Positions 61,415 through 64,000 of a stretch of 64,000 bases of DNA are shown one piece after another. This DNA comes from Actinocrispum wychmicini (GTDB lineage: Bacteria > Actinomycetota > Actinomycetes > Mycobacteriales > Pseudonocardiaceae). The stretch covers positions 620,001-684,000 of the forward strand of contig NZ_SLWS01000002.1 in the NCBI RefSeq assembly GCF_004345645.1. The letters run 5' to 3'. Position 1 is the first letter of the stretch; each line of letters starts with the position of its first letter. A program made the translations under genes and the position numbers. The notes under the pieces were generated by a model. That model had not been told where the DNA came from and made no database searches. It was given only the letters and a program-made list of their open reading frames with translations.

Positions 61415-61774
61415 CGAAGAAGTGCGTGCCCGCACAACAAACCTGGCCCGAGTGGGGGCTCCCTCCCGTGTGGCCTGGGCGCAGCCAATCGCATCTGGCA
61501 GGTGGGGTCCACACCCACGGAACCCAAGGGAGGTCCGCCTACGAGACCCAACAAGAAGCGGTAGCGATACGGACCGGAAGACCAAGCTGGACCCCACCTG
61601 GCAGATGCGATTCCCTTGGGCAGGCCACACGGGAGGGAGCCGCCACGACCAAACAACCCAACCACAGCAGCAAAATACGACAACAGGCTCCCTCTTGGCG
61701 GCCTGCCCGAGCGGCGAGCGAACAATCTTTAGACCGACATGCCACGGAAAGCGAGCATCTGTAGACAGACCGAG
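61415..61774 (-). repeat. Right arm of the ~360-bp inverted repeat; contains a T-shaped hairpin
   Basis: Inverted counterpart of 59644-60007. Internally 61457-61477 pairs perfectly with 61621-61641 (21 bp), and 61487-61511 pairs with 61588-61612 (24 of 25). The junction carries GGCGCAGCC on one side and CCCTTGGG on the other, mirror-wise the same side hairpins as in the left arm. The loop is 76 nt. No gene is seen between the HNH stop and the next gene's end at 61782. Confidence 0.9.
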
Positions 61775-61781
61775 GTCTCCG

Positions 61782-62921
61782 TCACGACGTCAGAGTAAGC
61801 AGCGGAATCAGCTGCTCGGTCGCGGTGAGTGAGCCGTGTTGGCCGGCCATTTGGGTGAACATCGGTTCTACGCCTGAGCGCACGACGACTGCTGTGCCCG
61901 TGGTGGCGACCACTATGTCTCCGATTCGGGCGCGCACCCGGTCGAGGACGCGGGGGCCGAACCAGCCTGCTTCGATCGCCTCTTCTCTCGGCACGACTTG
62001 GGCTCGGTCGCCGAGGTGGGCGCGCCAGGTGGTGAGGACGTCGTCCAGGGCGTTGTCTTCCACGTAGATGTGTCGGACTCGGGGTTCGCCGGCGAGCATT
62101 CGCACGCCGTCCTGTAGTTCTGGGGTGGTGTCGAAGTCGGCTTTGTCGTCTTTGCCGACCAGGACCATTCCGTGGTCCGCGGTCACCACGAGCATCGCGT
62201 CCGGGGGGAGGTCCGATGCGATCGCCGCGGCCAGGCGGTCCACGTGACCGAGCTGGAACCGCCAGGCCGCCGACCCTGGCCCGTACACGTGCCCCAACAG
62301 GTCCAGTTGGGAGTGGTACGCGTAGCAGAACACGCGGTCGGCGGCGGTCAACGCGGTCGCGGCTTTGGCGGCCAGGTCACCGAGGGCGAGGACGCCCGCG
62401 AACTCGCCGCCACGCAGCACTGCTCGGGTCAGGCCGCTGCCTTCGAACGCGGCTTCCGTCACCAGCCGGACCAGGACACCGGCTTCCTGGGCGCGCTCGA
62501 AGGTTGTCGGCAGCGGTTGGAACTCCTCGGGGACGAACCGGTCTCGCAGGTCGACGTGTTTCCCGGACGCGTGGCTGGTCCAACGCAGGACGTTGATCAG
62601 CTGGTCCGGGGCGGCCGCGAACGTGTAGCCGACTACGCCGTGCTCGCCGGACGGGACGCCTGTGCCGATGGCCGCGAGACTCGTCCCGGTGGTCGCCGGG
62701 AAGCCGGCTGTGATCGAGCCGCCCGCCAGGCCGGCCAGGAAAGGGGCGTCCGCGGCGTACCGCTGAAGCAGTTCCCAACCGAGGCCGTCGACCAGCAGCA
62801 GACACACCTTGCGCGCCGCCGGCAGCGACAGGGTGTTGACCATGCCGGGCACGTCGAGCCCGGCCAGCAACGAAGGCACCACATCGGACAACGCACCGGA
62901 GCCATACCGTGGGACAAGCAC
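61782..62921 (-). CDS. Alkaline-phosphatase-superfamily phosphodiesterase/nucleotide pyrophosphatase
   Basis: 379 residues from GTG 62921. Type I phosphodiesterase pattern (PF01663): first metal Asp in CLLLVDGLGWELLQ, nucleophile Thr in GFPATTGTSLAAIGTG, HSQLDLLGHVYGP, metal pair in VVTADHGMV and the last His in AGQHGSLT. Cytoplasmic (no signal). Probably hydrolyses a phosphodiester or nucleotide; substrate unknown. It starts 9 bp after the ligase stop, so both may be one operon. The inverted-repeat element ends 7 bp beyond its stop codon. Confidence 0.88.
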   Translation of the reverse strand: MLVPRYGSGALSDVVPSLLAGLDVPGMVNTLSLPAARKVCLLLVDGLGWELLQRYAADAPFLAGLAGGSITAGFPATTGTSLAAIGTGVPSGEHGVVGYTFAAAPDQLINVLRWTSHASGKHVDLRDRFVPEEFQPLPTTFERAQEAGVLVRLVTEAAFEGSGLTRAVLRGGEFAGVLALGDLAAKAATALTAADRVFCYAYHSQLDLLGHVYGPGSAAWRFQLGHVDRLAAAIASDLPPDAMLVVTADHGMVLVGKDDKADFDTTPELQDGVRMLAGEPRVRHIYVEDNALDDVLTTWRAHLGDRAQVVPREEAIEAGWFGPRVLDRVRARIGDIVVATTGTAVVVRSGVEPMFTQMAGQHGSLTATEQLIPLLTLTS

Positions 62922-62930
62922 ATCCGTAAC

Positions 62931-63992
62931 CTACTCCGGGAACAGGGTCTTGAGTTCCGCCGGCGCCACCTGGTCCAGTTGGGCGTACGTGCACGACTCC
63001 GGGGTCCGGTCCGGCCGGAACCGCACCAGCCTGCTGCCGTGCCGGAACCGCCCGCCCTGCACGTGCTCGTACCGAACCTCGGCGACCCACTCCGGCCGCA
63101 ACGGCTCCCACGACAAATCCTTGCCCACTGCCCACCGGCTGTACGCGCCCGGTGTACGCATCTCCGTCCGGTACTCGGCCCACGACCGCCACGGATGCCC
63201 TTCGAGAGCGTTCTCCCGCAACGGAGCCAGCTCATCCACCAGCTCACGGCGCCGCGCGGCCGTGAACGACGTCGCCACACCGACGTGATGCATCACGCCG
63301 TCGTCGTCGAACAGGCCCAGCAGCAGCGAACCGACGGACTCACCGTCCTTGTGCCACCGGAAGCCCGCCACCACGCAGTCCGCCGTACGCTCGTGCTTCA
63401 CCTTCCACATCACGCGCTTGTCCGGCTCGTACGGCAGGTCCGTCGGTTTGGCCATCACACCGTCGAACCCCGCGCCCTCGAAGCGCGTGAACCAGTCCTC
63501 CGCGACCTTCGGGTCGGCCGTCACTGGCGTGAGATGCACGCGCCCCAACGAGTCCGACAGGATCCCCTCCAGCCGTCGCCGGCGTTCCGCGAACGGAGTG
63601 TCCATCAAGGACTCATCGCCCAGCGCCAGCAGGTCGAACGCGACGAAGCTGGCCGGTGTCTCGGCGGCCAGCTTGCGCACCCGGGACGCGGCCGGATGCA
63701 GCCGCAGCTGCAACGACTCGAAGTCCAGCCCCGACTCGGTGACGATGACCACCTCACCGTCCACAACGCACTTGTCCGGCAACGCCGCCAACAGCAGCTC
63801 GGCCAGCTCAGGGAAGTACCGGGTCAGCGGCCGGTCGTTGCGCGAGCCTAACTCGATCTCGGCGCCGTCCCGGAACACCACACAGCGGAACCCGTCCCAC
63901 TTCGGCTCGTAGCTCAGGCCAGGGCCGTGCGGGACTTCGTGCACGGCCTTGGCCAGCATCGGCTTCACCGGGGGCATCACAGGTAGGTCCAC
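62931..63992 (-). CDS. ligC: ATP-dependent DNA ligase (LigC-like)
   Basis: 353 residues from GTG 63992 (ATG 63977 is an alternative; the frame stays open to the window edge, so an upstream start cannot be excluded). Adenylation domain with the lysyl-AMP motif I YEPKWDGFR, motif III VDGEVVIV, motif IV FDGVMAKP and motif V MWKVKHERTADCVV. OB-fold domain in the C-terminal third (EVRYEHVQGGRFRHGSRLVRF, shortened). LigC enzymes act in end-joining and repair in actinomycetes. No polymerase or Ku gene is visible next to it. Confidence 0.92.
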   Translation of the reverse strand: MDLPVMPPVKPMLAKAVHEVPHGPGLSYEPKWDGFRCVVFRDGAEIELGSRNDRPLTRYFPELAELLLAALPDKCVVDGEVVIVTESGLDFESLQLRLHPAASRVRKLAAETPASFVAFDLLALGDESLMDTPFAERRRRLEGILSDSLGRVHLTPVTADPKVAEDWFTRFEGAGFDGVMAKPTDLPYEPDKRVMWKVKHERTADCVVAGFRWHKDGESVGSLLLGLFDDDGVMHHVGVATSFTAARRRELVDELAPLRENALEGHPWRSWAEYRTEMRTPGAYSRWAVGKDLSWEPLRPEWVAEVRYEHVQGGRFRHGSRLVRFRPDRTPESCTYAQLDQVAPAELKTLFPE

Positions 63993-64000
63993 TCCGTGAT

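Larger units (their letters stand above)
59644..61774 (+). mobile_element. Candidate element: DUF222/HNH gene between structured inverted arms
   Basis: Two imperfect inverted arms of about 360 bp enclose a single HNH nuclease gene, total about 2.1 kb. DUF222/HNH proteins make up the 13E12 repeat family of mycobacteria, which is repeated in genomes. No transposase and no target-site duplication is visible, so mobility is an inference. Confidence 0.5.

Noticed and set aside
62172..63851. 559-codon open frame on the plus strand
   Set aside because: Antisense to the phosphodiesterase and ligase genes, which have full catalytic motifs.

Overview
The window is high-GC DNA with GTG/TTG starts, dense ATGA-type stop/start overlaps, LAxTG-type anchoring, CseABC-like and DUF6893/DUF5947/DUF6084 genes. 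This points to an actinomycete, most likely of the order Pseudonocardiales (inferred from gene style and codon use; no rRNA or marker gene is present).

Layout. 1-14.2 kb: the edge of a DUF4157 (eCIS-core) gene, a secreted M4 metalloprotease, a UvrA-like ABC protein divergent from a TetR regulator, a secreted GH31 glycosidase followed by a Tat-exported phospholipase C, an NlpC/P60 hydrolase, and small genes. 14.3-14.6 kb: a small protein with a helical domain and a C-terminal RHIM-like amyloid motif. 15.5-31.8 kb: a complete group 1h-type (high-affinity, actinobacterial) [NiFe] hydrogenase island. hypF reads rightward. A leftward operon carries hhyS, hhyL, a NifU-Rieske fusion, DUF5947, DUF6084, DUF6893 and an 88-aa protein. 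A divergent rightward block carries regulators, YceI, two SIS isomerase-like genes around a divergent HypC-like gene, an unknown 430-aa protein, the maturation protease and hypCDEAB.

31.8-40.9 kb: a TetR/FAD-monooxygenase pair, a CseABC-like lipoprotein/response regulator/kinase operon, a polysaccharide deacetylase and an LCP ligase separated by a TnpB (IS605-type) element, and a CaiB-type CoA-transferase. 40.9-53.7 kb: a leftward phosphate-uptake operon, pstC-pstA-pstS at the front and pstB at the end. Between pstS and pstB lie two further PstS-like binding proteins, three proteins sharing one uncharacterised secreted domain, a WxL-type peptidoglycan-binding protein, an LAxTG-anchored protein, and a sortase fold lacking both catalytic His and Cys. 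54-57.2 kb: a csoR-copZ-copA copper cassette with its operator. 57.2-58.9 kb: a MarR/amidohydrolase pair.

59.0-61.8 kb: a 54-bp tandem repeat, then a DUF222/HNH nuclease gene bracketed by two ~360-bp inverted arms. Each arm is itself a long hairpin with two small side hairpins, and the stems of the two arms differ by compensated base changes. This looks like an undescribed structured-end element. The window ends with an alkaline-phosphatase-superfamily enzyme and an ATP-dependent DNA ligase.
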